From Bacteriovoracaceae bacterium UBA6261 (GTDB lineage: Bacteria > Bdellovibrionota > Bacteriovoracia > Bacteriovoracales > Bacteriovoracaceae), in contig DJVH01000093.1 of assembly GCA_002440825.1 (NCBI GenBank), positions 8,354 through 51,038 of the forward strand: a DNA stretch of 42,685 nt. The letters run 5' to 3'. The translations under genes were made by a program, and so were the position numbers. Below are positions 1-8,400 of the stretch, one piece after another. Each line of letters opens with the position of its first letter. Within the stretch, counting starts at the first letter, position 1. The notes beneath the pieces were generated by a model. That model saw nothing but the letters and a program-made list of their open reading frames with translations. It searched no databases and had not been told where the DNA came from.

Positions 1-65
1 CCTTAATGATTGCAGTGATCGGAACCTTGTGGCTGTTTGAAAAAACCACTTTCATGTTCGCTTAA
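1..65 (+). CDS. C-terminal end of a probable membrane protein (partial)
   Basis: An open frame enters from the left edge and ends at a TAA at 63-65. The last twenty residues are strongly hydrophobic (reading LMIAVIGTLWLF and then EKTTFMFA), which looks like a final transmembrane helix with a short tail. The stop overlaps the stop of the convergent CBS gene by three bases. Too little is present to name a family, and the frame could be fortuitous because only 63 coding bases are visible. Confidence 0.35.
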   Translation, partial: LMIAVIGTLWLFEKTTFMFA

Positions 66-445
66 TTATCAAACCCGATCAGATCGCTCTTCTTGACGAT
101 CCCCAGGCATCTTCCTGTTTCGTCCATCACAGGAAGAACACGCAATCGGGATTCTTCCATTAACTTCAGACAATCGGTAATGCTGTCCTTGCGGTTCACA
201 TTGGGTGGTGGCGGATCCATGAAATGTCGGGCGCGAAGTTCGAAAGGGTGAACTTCTGCCCGGAGAGCTTCATCAGAAACATCTTCGGCGTGAATGACTC
301 CCACGATATGCTTGTCGCGCATGTTGTCCACCACAAGAAGATCGTCGTATTCATATCGCTTCATCAGATATTTTACATCAGGAGTGACAGTCTCAGTTGT
401 GCAGACTTCATAATTGCGTCTCATGACTTCATCAGCGTGATGCAT
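62..445 (-). CDS. CBS-domain pair protein (second of two)
   Basis: A 127-residue stand-alone protein made of two CBS motifs, the Bateman module that in other proteins binds adenosyl nucleotides and senses energy state. The start at 445 is chosen because GGGGGTGG lies just upstream; a longer frame would run into the upstream gene. The N-terminal motif begins with the typical HADEVMRR helix, followed by a LLVVD strand and IVGVIHAEDV; the second motif holds DSITDCLKLMEE, LRVLPVMDE and CLGIVKKSDL. No catalytic domain is fused, so it is probably a soluble regulator or nucleotide sensor. It overlaps the end of the upstream CBS gene by 14 bases, so the two are probably translationally coupled and arose by tandem duplication. 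Confidence 0.85.
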   Translation of the reverse strand: MHHADEVMRRNYEVCTTETVTPDVKYLMKRYEYDDLLVVDNMRDKHIVGVIHAEDVSDEALRAEVHPFELRARHFMDPPPPNVNRKDSITDCLKLMEESRLRVLPVMDETGRCLGIVKKSDLIGFDN

Positions 446-821
446 TTTCCACCCCCAAATTGTTTTTATCCACAATGCCCATGCAGTGTCCCTGCTCGTC
501 TATAACGGGAATTCTGGAAATGTGTTTTTCTTCCATCAGCCTGAGGCAGTCATCTATTGAGACATTTTGTCCAACGACGTCTTCAACAGGAGTCATGCAC
601 TGCTCGGCATTGAGTTGGGAAGGCAAAACACTTTTCTCGGCTGAAACGCGGGAAATAGTATTTGAATTTATTTTTCCCAGCAGATGTCCTTCCTGAAGAG
701 TATCAACAATAAGAATTTCTTCTTGTCCTGTTTCTGTCATTATTTTCTTGATGTTGTCTATGCTGGTGGTAAAGGTGCAGATGCTTGCATCTTTCACCAT
801 TATATCTCTGACTTCATTCAT
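432..821 (-). CDS. CBS-domain pair protein (first of two)
   Basis: A 129-residue protein with two CBS motifs and nothing else. The start at 821 has a perfect AGGGAGGG ribosome site four bases upstream. Landmarks are VRDIMVKD at the N-terminus, EEILIVD, then MTPVEDVV, SIDDCLRLMEE, SRIPVIDEQG and CMGIVDKNNL in the second motif. The second half is close in sequence to its downstream neighbour (DCL.LMEE...PV.DE.G.C.GIV.K..L), which supports tandem duplication. Stand-alone CBS pairs of this kind are typically stress or energy-state associated. A sigma-54-like sequence lies at 845-860, leaving a very short leader. Confidence 0.85.
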   Translation of the reverse strand: MNEVRDIMVKDASICTFTTSIDNIKKIMTETGQEEILIVDTLQEGHLLGKINSNTISRVSAEKSVLPSQLNAEQCMTPVEDVVGQNVSIDDCLRLMEEKHISRIPVIDEQGHCMGIVDKNNLGVENASR

Positions 822-844
822 ACAACCCTCCCTAAAAGGGAAAA

Positions 845-860
845 TGCAAAGGTTGTTCCG
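845..860 (-). promoter_or_regulatory. possible sigma-54 (-24/-12) promoter of the CBS pair
   Basis: Read on the minus strand this is CGGAACAACCTTTGCA. GG and GC are separated by exactly ten bases and the -12 box TTTGCA is intact, but the -24 box is only partly like TGGCACG. The expected start of transcription would be about 14 bases from the start codon, which is tight. Confidence 0.4.
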
Positions 861-894
861 CTCTGAAAAAGTAAATTGATTCTGTAAAATGTAA

Positions 895-910
895 CGGAAT
901 GGAAGATGCA
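895..910 (+). promoter_or_regulatory. possible sigma-54 promoter of the 52-residue protein
   Basis: CGGAATGGAAGATGCA has the GG-N10-GC spacing of RpoN promoters and ends 33 bases before the start codon. The -12 box is ATGCA rather than TTGCA, so this is one of the weaker matches. It is divergent from the candidate at 845-860. Confidence 0.35.
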
Positions 911-943
911 TTAAAAATGATATACCTTTAACAGGAGGTAGTT

Positions 944-1102
944 ATGGCAAATACTACTGACAACAGCCTGGTCACTCTGAAAGAAAAAATTAAAAATTTT
1001 TTCCGAAGAATGTCCAATGACAAAGACAGTGTTAATGTCAATTCCCCTAAGAGTGATACAAGTTCACAACATCTGTATCGCGACGATCTTAAAATGTATT
1101 AA
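944..1102 (+). CDS. tiny hydrophilic protein, 52 residues
   Basis: ATG at 944 follows an ideal ACAGGAGG site seven bases upstream, and the frame ends with TAA just ahead of a strong hairpin terminator, which together argue that it is real. The protein has a basic amphipathic segment (LKEKIKNFFRRM, residues 12-23) followed by a Ser/Asp/Asn-rich tail ending RDDLKMY. There is no signal peptide or membrane segment. I do not recognise a family. It is the first of several very small charged proteins in this window that sit next to stress-type genes. Confidence 0.7.
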   Translation: MANTTDNSLVTLKEKIKNFFRRMSNDKDSVNVNSPKSDTSSQHLYRDDLKMY

Positions 1103-1118
1103 TATATGGTGGACGAGA

Positions 1119-1154
1119 ATCCCGCAGTGTTTTTTTATCGCTGCGGGGTTTTCT
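1119..1154 (+). terminator. rho-independent terminator
   Basis: CCCGCAG at 1121-1127 pairs with CTGCGGG at 1141-1147 and is followed by GTTTTC. The loop is T-rich. It lies between the 52-residue gene and the convergent beta-barrel-like gene and may serve both. Confidence 0.65.
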
Positions 1155-1155
1155 A

Positions 1156-2139
1156 TTAAAAGAACAAAGTTAACGAACCTGACAATTCTTTCAAAAGAAA
1201 ATTGTTGTATGCAAGACCAAGCATGATGTGCTTGTTGTAAAGATATTGGACTCCGTAGTACACATCGGATTTTTTACGCTGCTGCAACAAAGCGCCTTGA
1301 TCGTAATGCAAGTTGGAGGAATACTCAGTCCTGAATGCTAAATTGAACAGCCATTTTTTCCGGGTATAAGACAAAGACAATAATTGAACCAATGTTTCTT
1401 CAGGATAGAAATCGTATTTGGTTTTGATGTGTCCGATATCAACTGAAAAGCTGTTCAGCTGTACCCCCACTGTATAAGTCAGCATTTTATATTTTTCTGT
1501 GTAAGTCGGACTGTTGTAGAAAACAGTATAAGGAATACCTGTGTAAGGATTAATGTAATTGCCCAATTCAATTTTTGCATCATCATTGGTGTAATAAAAA
1601 CCAAAATTAAAAATTGAAAACCGCGCGCTGGCTGCAAATCCGGGATTTATTTTTTTTACGTCGGGATTTCTTTTGGCAGAAACTCCGATATCCAGATTCA
1701 CCATTTTGGAACTATAGAGGCTTGCCCCCAAAGACAAGCTGAGTTTTTTGTTTTTAAATTGTTTTTTGTCAGTCCTTCTGACGGCGTAAATCTCATCGAT
1801 TTCAATTGCTCTATTCCCGAAGAATGTATTTTCCTGCGTAGGTGAAATCAAGGCGCCGACCTTACCATTGCCAGTCACAAGTCCAAGTGTCGGGTTGTTT
1901 CCCGGTTGATAAATGCTTTCAATGCCAAAGCCTTTGACCTTGGCGATGTTGCTGGGATTGAGGCCTGCTGCTGTAGCAGAATTGGGAAGAGACTGGGCAC
2001 TCGAACGCGAAGAAGATCTGCCCCCCGGGCAGTACATAAAGAATTCGCAAAGGTCGTCGCCGTAGGCATTTTGATAGAGAGAGATGAAAAGAAAAAGAAA
2101 TAAAAATTTAATGACTTGTCCCCGATCACAACAGTTCAT
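1156..2139 (-). CDS. putative outer-membrane beta-barrel protein
   Basis: A 327-residue protein. Residues 1-27 form a signal peptide (basic start, IKFLFLFLFISLY core, cleavage near NAYG-DD). A Ser-rich linker follows, then from about residue 60 a long series of alternating polar/hydrophobic strands rich in Tyr, Phe and Gly with aromatic girdles, and the last residues (LSGSLTLFF) end in Phe as outer-membrane porin-like proteins do. Two Cys pairs lie near the mature N-terminus (CEFFMYC). No named family is recognised. The start lacks a clear ribosome site (GGG abuts the ATG), so a slightly different start is possible. It follows the CsbD-like gene by 45 bases on the same strand. Confidence 0.7.
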   Translation of the reverse strand: MNCCDRGQVIKFLFLFLFISLYQNAYGDDLCEFFMYCPGGRSSSRSSAQSLPNSATAAGLNPSNIAKVKGFGIESIYQPGNNPTLGLVTGNGKVGALISPTQENTFFGNRAIEIDEIYAVRRTDKKQFKNKKLSLSLGASLYSSKMVNLDIGVSAKRNPDVKKINPGFAASARFSIFNFGFYYTNDDAKIELGNYINPYTGIPYTVFYNSPTYTEKYKMLTYTVGVQLNSFSVDIGHIKTKYDFYPEETLVQLLSLSYTRKKWLFNLAFRTEYSSNLHYDQGALLQQRKKSDVYYGVQYLYNKHIMLGLAYNNFLLKELSGSLTLFF

Positions 2140-2184
2140 CCCATTATGATCGGGAACTAAAATTCACGCAACCATTGGCGCAAA

Positions 2185-2541
2185 TTAGTGCAAATCTTCC
2201 TCTTCATGGATCGTCGGAGAATTGGTCTTTCCTGAAATGACTTCGTCGGGAGAATTGATTTTGCTGTAATTGGCATTCAATTTCCTTTCAGGGCTATTGT
2301 CTCTTGATCCCGCGTAAACCGGATTGGAATTTTTTTTGCGGGCCTCAAATTGCTTATAAAGCTCTTCCAGGTCGTTTTCAATTTTCTTATCTGCCCCATA
2401 AGTGTTGATGAAAAGCTTATTGAGAAGCTCAAGATTTCCCTCTGTATGTTCCACTTCTGTTTGCGGCAGTCTGGGCCAGTGATTAATGATTTCCTGCTTA
2501 AGTTCTGGCCAGTCCTTTTTAAATTTACCTTCATCAAGCAT
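2185..2541 (-). CDS. CsbD-like general stress protein
   Basis: A 118-residue protein. Residues 5-65 match the layout of the CsbD/YjbJ family: GKFKKDWPELKQEI, HWPRL, then a TEGN.E.L..KL..TYG block and a helix ending in DLEELYKQFE. CsbD proteins are small, soluble and induced by general stress, and their biochemical role is unknown. The remaining 50 residues are a disordered Asn/Ser-rich tail not typical of the family. The ribosome site AAAGGAGA is ideal. A good sigma-54-type promoter sits at 2576-2591. Confidence 0.8.
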   Translation of the reverse strand: MLDEGKFKKDWPELKQEIINHWPRLPQTEVEHTEGNLELLNKLFINTYGADKKIENDLEELYKQFEARKKNSNPVYAGSRDNSPERKLNANYSKINSPDEVISGKTNSPTIHEEEDLH

Positions 2542-2575
2542 AGCATTCTCCTTTGCCTGTTAGTTCCTTTCATGG

Positions 2576-2591
2576 TGCAAGTCGGGTTCCA
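2576..2591 (-). promoter_or_regulatory. probable sigma-54 promoter of the CsbD-like gene
   Basis: On the minus strand the sequence is TGGAACCCGACTTGCA, matching TGGCACG-N4-TTGCA with invariant GG and GC at the right spacing and a full TTGCA. It lies 35 bases upstream of the start codon, a suitable distance for a leader of about 24 bases. Confidence 0.6.
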
Positions 2592-2664
2592 TAATAAAAA
2601 GCACTTTGTTTTTATGAGTTAAAATTTCAAGAATTTGAGAGAAGTTTTTTTAAAGGGAGTAAAT

Positions 2665-4170
2665 ATGAAAAATAAAATGATCCTTACTGTCACCCTCATA
2701 ACTCTTTCAACTTTCTTTACATCCTCACTTTCTGCTTTTGCTCAAGACCCCTTGCGAGGGAATATTAAATGGCCGATGCCGAATTGGGAAGTAAATCCTG
2801 AGGGAGATGTGACAATGGGTCTTCCGCAGTGCAAGGCCTTTGTGGACTACACTCTTCACGACAAAGACTTCAACACTGACGGATTGGTAGTGGTTAAAGA
2901 TGGAATGCTTCAATATGAAGCTTACTCGTCTCATTATGACCGAAATAAACCTCACCTGCTCTGGTCTGTTTCTAAAACTATTACCGGAATGCTTCTGGGA
3001 ACGGCCGTAAAAGACGGCAAAGTGAAATTGACTGACAAACTCTCCACGTATTATCCACTGGAATCAGCGGGAGAAAATTATAAAAAAGTGACTCTGGCAA
3101 ATCTTCTTTATCTGGATGCAGGTTTTCTCTGGAGCGAATTCTATTCAGGGGATGTGAAAAACAGTTCTGTCGTCAACATGCTTTATGGAAAAGGTCATGA
3201 CGATATGGCCGGCTATGCGGCCAGACGTCCTTTGATCATGCAAGGGCCGGGGTTTGAATGGAACTACAGCACGGGAACGCCGACTCTCACCATGGGCGTT
3301 TTGAAAAAAGCTTACGGAAAAGATTATGAACAAATGCCCTGGAAAAATTTTGCTGAACCGCTGGGAATGAATACATTCACTTTTGAGCGCGACACAAGTG
3401 GAACGTTCGTAGGCGGAGCTCTGACTTTTGCCACTCCAAGAGAAATGGCGAAGATCGGCTACCTCCTTCTCAACAACGGAAAGTGGGAAAATAAAACCAT
3501 TCTCACCGAAGATTATATCAACAAAATGCTGACGGTCTCGCCAGGCTATCTTTCCAGCGGAACGATCATCAAAGATATCACTGACGATGGTGTTTACGGC
3601 GGCTCACTCTGGCTCAACAGAGCGATGAAGCCGGGCTTTGGAAAACCATATCCGTACTCTCCGGAAGATATGGTGATGGCGATCGGGCATTACGGCCAGC
3701 TGATTATCGTTCTGCCAACGCAGAAGATGGTCATTGCCAGAACTGGGTTTGACAAGAATTACAACGGACGCATTGATGAGTTTGTCACGAGAGCGATCAG
3801 TTGTTTTGCCGATCCGACTTATCCGATTGGAAAATACATTCCGGCGCCTAAAAGCGACAAGGGGCCGCTTTCGGGAATTCTGGAAACATTAAAAAGCGGA
3901 ATCTCATCCAATATTCTGCAGCCGACTCTTGCTAAAAATATGTGCTCCTGCCGGTTTGTTTCCAAGATCAATGAAAAAGATTGTTATGAGCGAAGCTACG
4001 TTCCGATGGCAAAAACGTTTGCGACCGTTTCGACGACCTCGCAAGGCGGAGTTTATACAATTAAGGCCACTCCGACATGGCTGGGAACCAAACTCGGGCT
4101 GGAGAGCAAAGATCTGCCGGTGGCCCGCTTCGATACAAATCATCCTGAGTTTGGATGCACTTTGGAGTAA
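2665..4170 (+). CDS. secreted serine hydrolase, class C beta-lactamase/DD-peptidase fold
   Basis: A 501-residue protein with a signal peptide (residues 1-26, cleavage near AFAQD). The penicillin-binding catalytic set is visible: SVSK at 101-104 (nucleophile S101, K104), YST at 201-203 in place of YxN, and a GHYG box at 341-344 in place of KTG. This is the family of EstB-type esterases, D-aminopeptidases and 6-aminohexanoate-dimer hydrolases, so substrate cannot be assigned. The C-terminal 120 residues carry three Cys in KNMCSCRF and KDCYERS and are outside the core fold. The start at 2665 is chosen for AGGGAG eight bases upstream and the signal peptide. It stands alone, ahead of the amidotransferase gene. 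Confidence 0.85.
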   Translation: MKNKMILTVTLITLSTFFTSSLSAFAQDPLRGNIKWPMPNWEVNPEGDVTMGLPQCKAFVDYTLHDKDFNTDGLVVVKDGMLQYEAYSSHYDRNKPHLLWSVSKTITGMLLGTAVKDGKVKLTDKLSTYYPLESAGENYKKVTLANLLYLDAGFLWSEFYSGDVKNSSVVNMLYGKGHDDMAGYAARRPLIMQGPGFEWNYSTGTPTLTMGVLKKAYGKDYEQMPWKNFAEPLGMNTFTFERDTSGTFVGGALTFATPREMAKIGYLLLNNGKWENKTILTEDYINKMLTVSPGYLSSGTIIKDITDDGVYGGSLWLNRAMKPGFGKPYPYSPEDMVMAIGHYGQLIIVLPTQKMVIARTGFDKNYNGRIDEFVTRAISCFADPTYPIGKYIPAPKSDKGPLSGILETLKSGISSNILQPTLAKNMCSCRFVSKINEKDCYERSYVPMAKTFATVSTTSQGGVYTIKATPTWLGTKLGLESKDLPVARFDTNHPEFGCTLE

Positions 4171-4191
4171 ATTGGATTATACTTTTCTCCA

Positions 4192-4947
4192 ATGAGAAAA
4201 GTTTTAGTTTTTCAACATGTGGCCCACAAGATTTTAGGCACGCTCAATCCGACCTTAAAAGAAAACGGATTGAACATGCGCTATGTGAATTTTGAACGCG
4301 AACCAAACGCTCATCCTTCCGTCGAGAGATACAACGGTCTCATTATTCTCGGCGGGCATATGGGCGTTTATGAAGCTGATAAATACAAACATATTAAAGT
4401 TGAAGCTAAACTGATTGAAGATGCTTTGAAAAAAGATATTCCCGTTCTGGGTATTTGCCTGGGCTCGCAAATTCTCGCGCATGTGCTTGGCTCCCCTGTC
4501 CGCAAACACGAAGAAAAAGAAATCGGCTGGCACGATATTTACCTGACGGAAAAAGGACAAAAAGATCCTCTCTTTAAAGATTTCAAACAAAGAGAAAAAG
4601 TTTTCCAGCTTCACGGTGATACTTTCGACATTCCTTCGAGCTGCGTGCATCTCGCTGAAAGCAAAGTTTGTCCGGCGCAGGCGTTTCGCTACGGCGACAA
4701 AGTTTACGGTTTGCAGTTTCATCTTGAAGTGGATGAGCCGATGATTCTTCGCTGGCTGGATCATCCGAATAATAAGAAAGACATTGAAGAGTCCGGAAAA
4801 TATTCCATTGAACAAATCCGGGAAGAGACAAAAGATCATATCGATCAATCGATGGCGCTTTCCAAACAAACCTTTTCACGTTTCATTGACCTATTCGGTT
4901 TGCCGCCAAGGCCGATCCGCCTAGGCGCGGGCACCATTCTCAAATAG
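4192..4947 (+). CDS. class I glutamine amidotransferase-like protein (GMP synthase-like)
   Basis: A 251-residue triad glutamine amidotransferase domain. The nucleophile elbow is GICLG with C89; the catalytic His and Glu are in QFHLE (H177, E179). It lacks the ATP-pyrophosphatase and dimerisation domains of GMP synthase, so it belongs to the stand-alone group that includes gamma-glutamyl hydrolases and gamma-glutamylpolyamine amidotransferases. It starts 21 bases after the hydrolase stop without a clear ribosome site, perhaps by read-through. The substrate is unknown. Confidence 0.85.
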   Translation: MRKVLVFQHVAHKILGTLNPTLKENGLNMRYVNFEREPNAHPSVERYNGLIILGGHMGVYEADKYKHIKVEAKLIEDALKKDIPVLGICLGSQILAHVLGSPVRKHEEKEIGWHDIYLTEKGQKDPLFKDFKQREKVFQLHGDTFDIPSSCVHLAESKVCPAQAFRYGDKVYGLQFHLEVDEPMILRWLDHPNNKKDIEESGKYSIEQIREETKDHIDQSMALSKQTFSRFIDLFGLPPRPIRLGAGTILK

Positions 4948-4982
4948 GTTTCAACAAATGTATATTTGTGATGATCTGTATA

Positions 4983-5420
4983 TTAATTAACCATTGAAAC
5001 GCCAATCTTTCCCATAATAACATTATGGATAATATGCCAAACAGGAGAGACAAATATAAATATTATAATGCCAGCTCTCCAAAATTTCCCAAAACTTTCG
5101 CTATCATTTCCTGATTTTTTCTTAAAAGTTCTGAATAATAAAAAAACCAAAACAAAAACAGGAATATGGTGCCACCTGGCCGATTGAAAATATGGCCTTA
5201 AATTTTCTGGAGTATGATCAGTATGAAATGAAAAGAAATCAATCGCGAGACCAAACTGAGAACAGAAATTACTTACTAGTCCCTTTCCTTTGCAATGCTG
5301 AAATATAACAAAATCGATCAACACTATAAAAAAAGCAGCACTAAAAAAAACATATTTCAAATCATTTTTTCTTAAGTTCCCAAACAAAATTTTATCTAAC
5401 TTAGAAAACAAAAGTTTCAT
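4983..5420 (-). CDS. small membrane protein of unknown function
   Basis: 145 residues with about three hydrophobic segments (near residues 25-43, 83-98 and 116-134). A His-containing loop (FHTDHT, ARWHHIP) sits between them, with further His in the last helix (HIIHN). I do not recognise the family. The ATG at 5420 is chosen because AGGAAAGGA lies upstream; a TTG six codons earlier is less likely. The gene is noticeably AT-rich and directly follows the giant PKD gene on the same strand after a 47-base gap, so they may be co-transcribed. Confidence 0.6.
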   Translation of the reverse strand: MKLLFSKLDKILFGNLRKNDLKYVFFSAAFFIVLIDFVIFQHCKGKGLVSNFCSQFGLAIDFFSFHTDHTPENLRPYFQSARWHHIPVFVLVFLLFRTFKKKSGNDSESFGKFWRAGIIIFIFVSPVWHIIHNVIMGKIGVSMVN

Positions 5421-5467
5421 AGCAGTTCCTTTCCTCAATTATTAACTTCAATCTTACCACAAACTTG

Positions 5468-8400
5468 TTAATGAAAATCAGCTTGCTTAAAAACATAATC
5501 TGAATTTTGAAATATTGTTTGAAATTCATCAAACGATATCAACTTAATGTCACTAAAGTCAAAGTCGCTTTCATTTAAATAACTTTTTCCAGGTGTTATG
5601 TTATTTTGGCAAGAAATAACTAAATCCATATCGTTTCTAGCAAAAGTCAACCTCTGCTTCGGATTGGCAACAGACATATAATACCAGTTTACACAGGTGC
5701 CTTGGGAAGTATTACAACTATAGAAGTTTTGCTGTATTTTATTACAATCGTTATTTAACTGATCGCAATTGACTTTAAAATACATCCAATCAGTATGCAC
5801 TGGAAGTTTCATTTTTTTACATAATGTTTTTCCTTGTATGTTGGCACTTGCATCTTTTGCAGTTGAATTGGCTAAATTTATTAATAAATAAGAGGGATTT
5901 TTGATTTCGGTTATGACATTCCAAAAATTAGAATTAATCACAAAGTGATATTCACCATCCAACTTTCCATCCTTGGCGATAAAATTTTTATCTATAGAGT
6001 ATGTTTCATCACCTATATCCAACTCAACTCTAGCCCTTACTCCAACGTCAGTTTTAACTTTAATAAAAGTTGGAAACCTATTGTTAAACGAAGACGTAAA
6101 CTTATCCTTTTGAAGGATTAAAAAATTTCCGCCATAAGCATGCACTGGAACTGAATAATTTCCTTCAATTGATTTTTGTGAAGCTACTGGCAAGCTGAAA
6201 GGATCATTATTTATGTATGGGTTAAAATAGTTTCCAAAAATGTCAGCGGTTTGCGAAAAATTATAATCATAAAATGCCAAGTGCGGTCTAAAATAAAATG
6301 AAGAATTTATATCCAAAAACAAATCTCCTAAACTCATATCGTAAAAGGATGCATATTGGGGTAAAATTTGATCGATATAAACATCCAAAGTAGCAATTGG
6401 ATTATTTATTTTTTTTCCATTTTGTTCCCACATGAAGCTTAAAATTTCCAGCATATCAATTTGATTCCAGCTGATGTTATATGAACTATATAAATCCCAC
6501 AGGAAAAATGGTCGATAAAACCTTGCGGCAGCTTTAATATTATTACTCGCTGACGTTGTATTAAAAATTCCGGTTTTAAAGATGTGCTCATATATATTAT
6601 TAATATCGAAAAACTCCTTGGCTAGAATTTCATTTTTTACATACTGACTCTTTTCGTCTTTATTAAGTCTTTCAAGAGCAAAGAACTCTGCGGAACTTTC
6701 CATTAAAGTTTGAAATTTAGAATGGACTAATGGTTGATAATTAATCCGTTGACAATTTAACGAAAAAGTTTGTAACTGGTGATAAATTTCATGAAGAACT
6801 GTCTCGGATTGAAAATACATTTCGCTATTTTTTAATTTATCTACGTTCACAACAATTGTGTTTAATGAATTTAGGGGGTGATATGCAAAAATGGATTTTA
6901 ATCCAACATCCTCATCTTCATTTAACAAAAGAATATTTATCCTTTGAAATTTACTGTTATCATTAAAGCTGGCCCCTCGCACAACTGAACCGTTCTCACT
7001 AGATATATTGTCAATAAAAAGTTTAAGCGCAACGTCCTCCGCATTTATTTGCTTAAGTACTTTTTCGCTTACCCAAAAATTTAAATTATTTACCGATTTG
7101 TATACGTCGCCAGCAATCCTTGACACATCAGTTTCTATCTTGGTGGGGACAAAATTTACATAAAATTTTTCGTTAGGACATGAATAATAATCATTAAATT
7201 TATAATAAACTGCTTTAACATCATTAAACAATGAATCAATACCGTAATTAACACTACTGCCGACATTTTCTGCAACCTCGAGAGGTAAATTATTAAAATG
7301 AAAATCAATAGGCGCGCCTACATCCCCGCTAACTTTCGCACTTACGATTTTCCCATTTTCGGTATCGGCCTCGTACAAGGTAAGATCTTGATCGGTTTGA
7401 ATGCTAAATTCTACACCATTTAAAATTGAGTTCGGATTTGAAATGATATTCGTTTCATTGTTGCCAGAAAAATTACCAATCAACCTAGGCTCTACTACTT
7501 CAATCTGTACGCTTTTCTCAAAAAATAGGATCCCATCACTTGCCTGAATTATAAATCTATGAATTCCAACTTGTTCCACAGAGGGAGTCCAAGAAATATT
7601 TTTTTTCTGATCGTCGTAAGTTAAACCGTCGGGAGCGTTTTCTAATGTAACAAATACATTATCTGCACTTATCCCATCCCCCAATGTTAATTGTACATCC
7701 ACATTTAAAGATTCATTCGTGAATAAAACATTGGGAAAAATTGAGGCTAAATAAATTGGAGGTTGAGCCACATTTATTTCTTTAAAGGCGTGTGTTTTAA
7801 CATTGTAAATATTGGTTGCGAACAGTTCTACATAATGTAAGCCGACCACGTCAAAATTATAATCAATTTCAGCCCCTTCACCTATTTTTCTATTACCTAA
7901 AAACCATTCAAATAATTTTATATCTCCGTTTGGATCTGTTGATTCGCTCGCATCAAAATGCACTTTTAAATTTGCTACACCATTATCTTTATCTGAAATA
8001 ATAACTAGATTGGATGGCTCCGAAGCACTTATTGTAATGCTTTTTTCACTGACTCCATTGAAATCATCAACAACTTGAAATTTTACATTATAAATTCCAG
8101 CATCATAAAAAACATGATCTACTTCGATTTGATCAGAAGTCTGGCCATCTCCAAAAAACCATTTATGTGAAATAATTTTTCCATCCTTATCGATTAAATT
8201 AGACGCGGAAAAATGCACAGCAAAAGGTAAAAATCCTGAGGTATTATTTGATTTTATTTCAAATGTAGGTAATTGATTTGAGATAACTTGTATTGTTTTT
8301 GAAGCCGAGGAAACAGAACCAAATTCGTCAGTGACAGTCAATTTAATAGAATGTTCACCTCCACTTGAGAATAAATGTATAAAATTTGCCTCATCAGTCC

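Noticed and set aside
4255..4869. Long minus-strand frame of 204 codons.
   Set aside because: It is antisense to the amidotransferase gene, which has clear catalytic motifs, and lacks a ribosome site.
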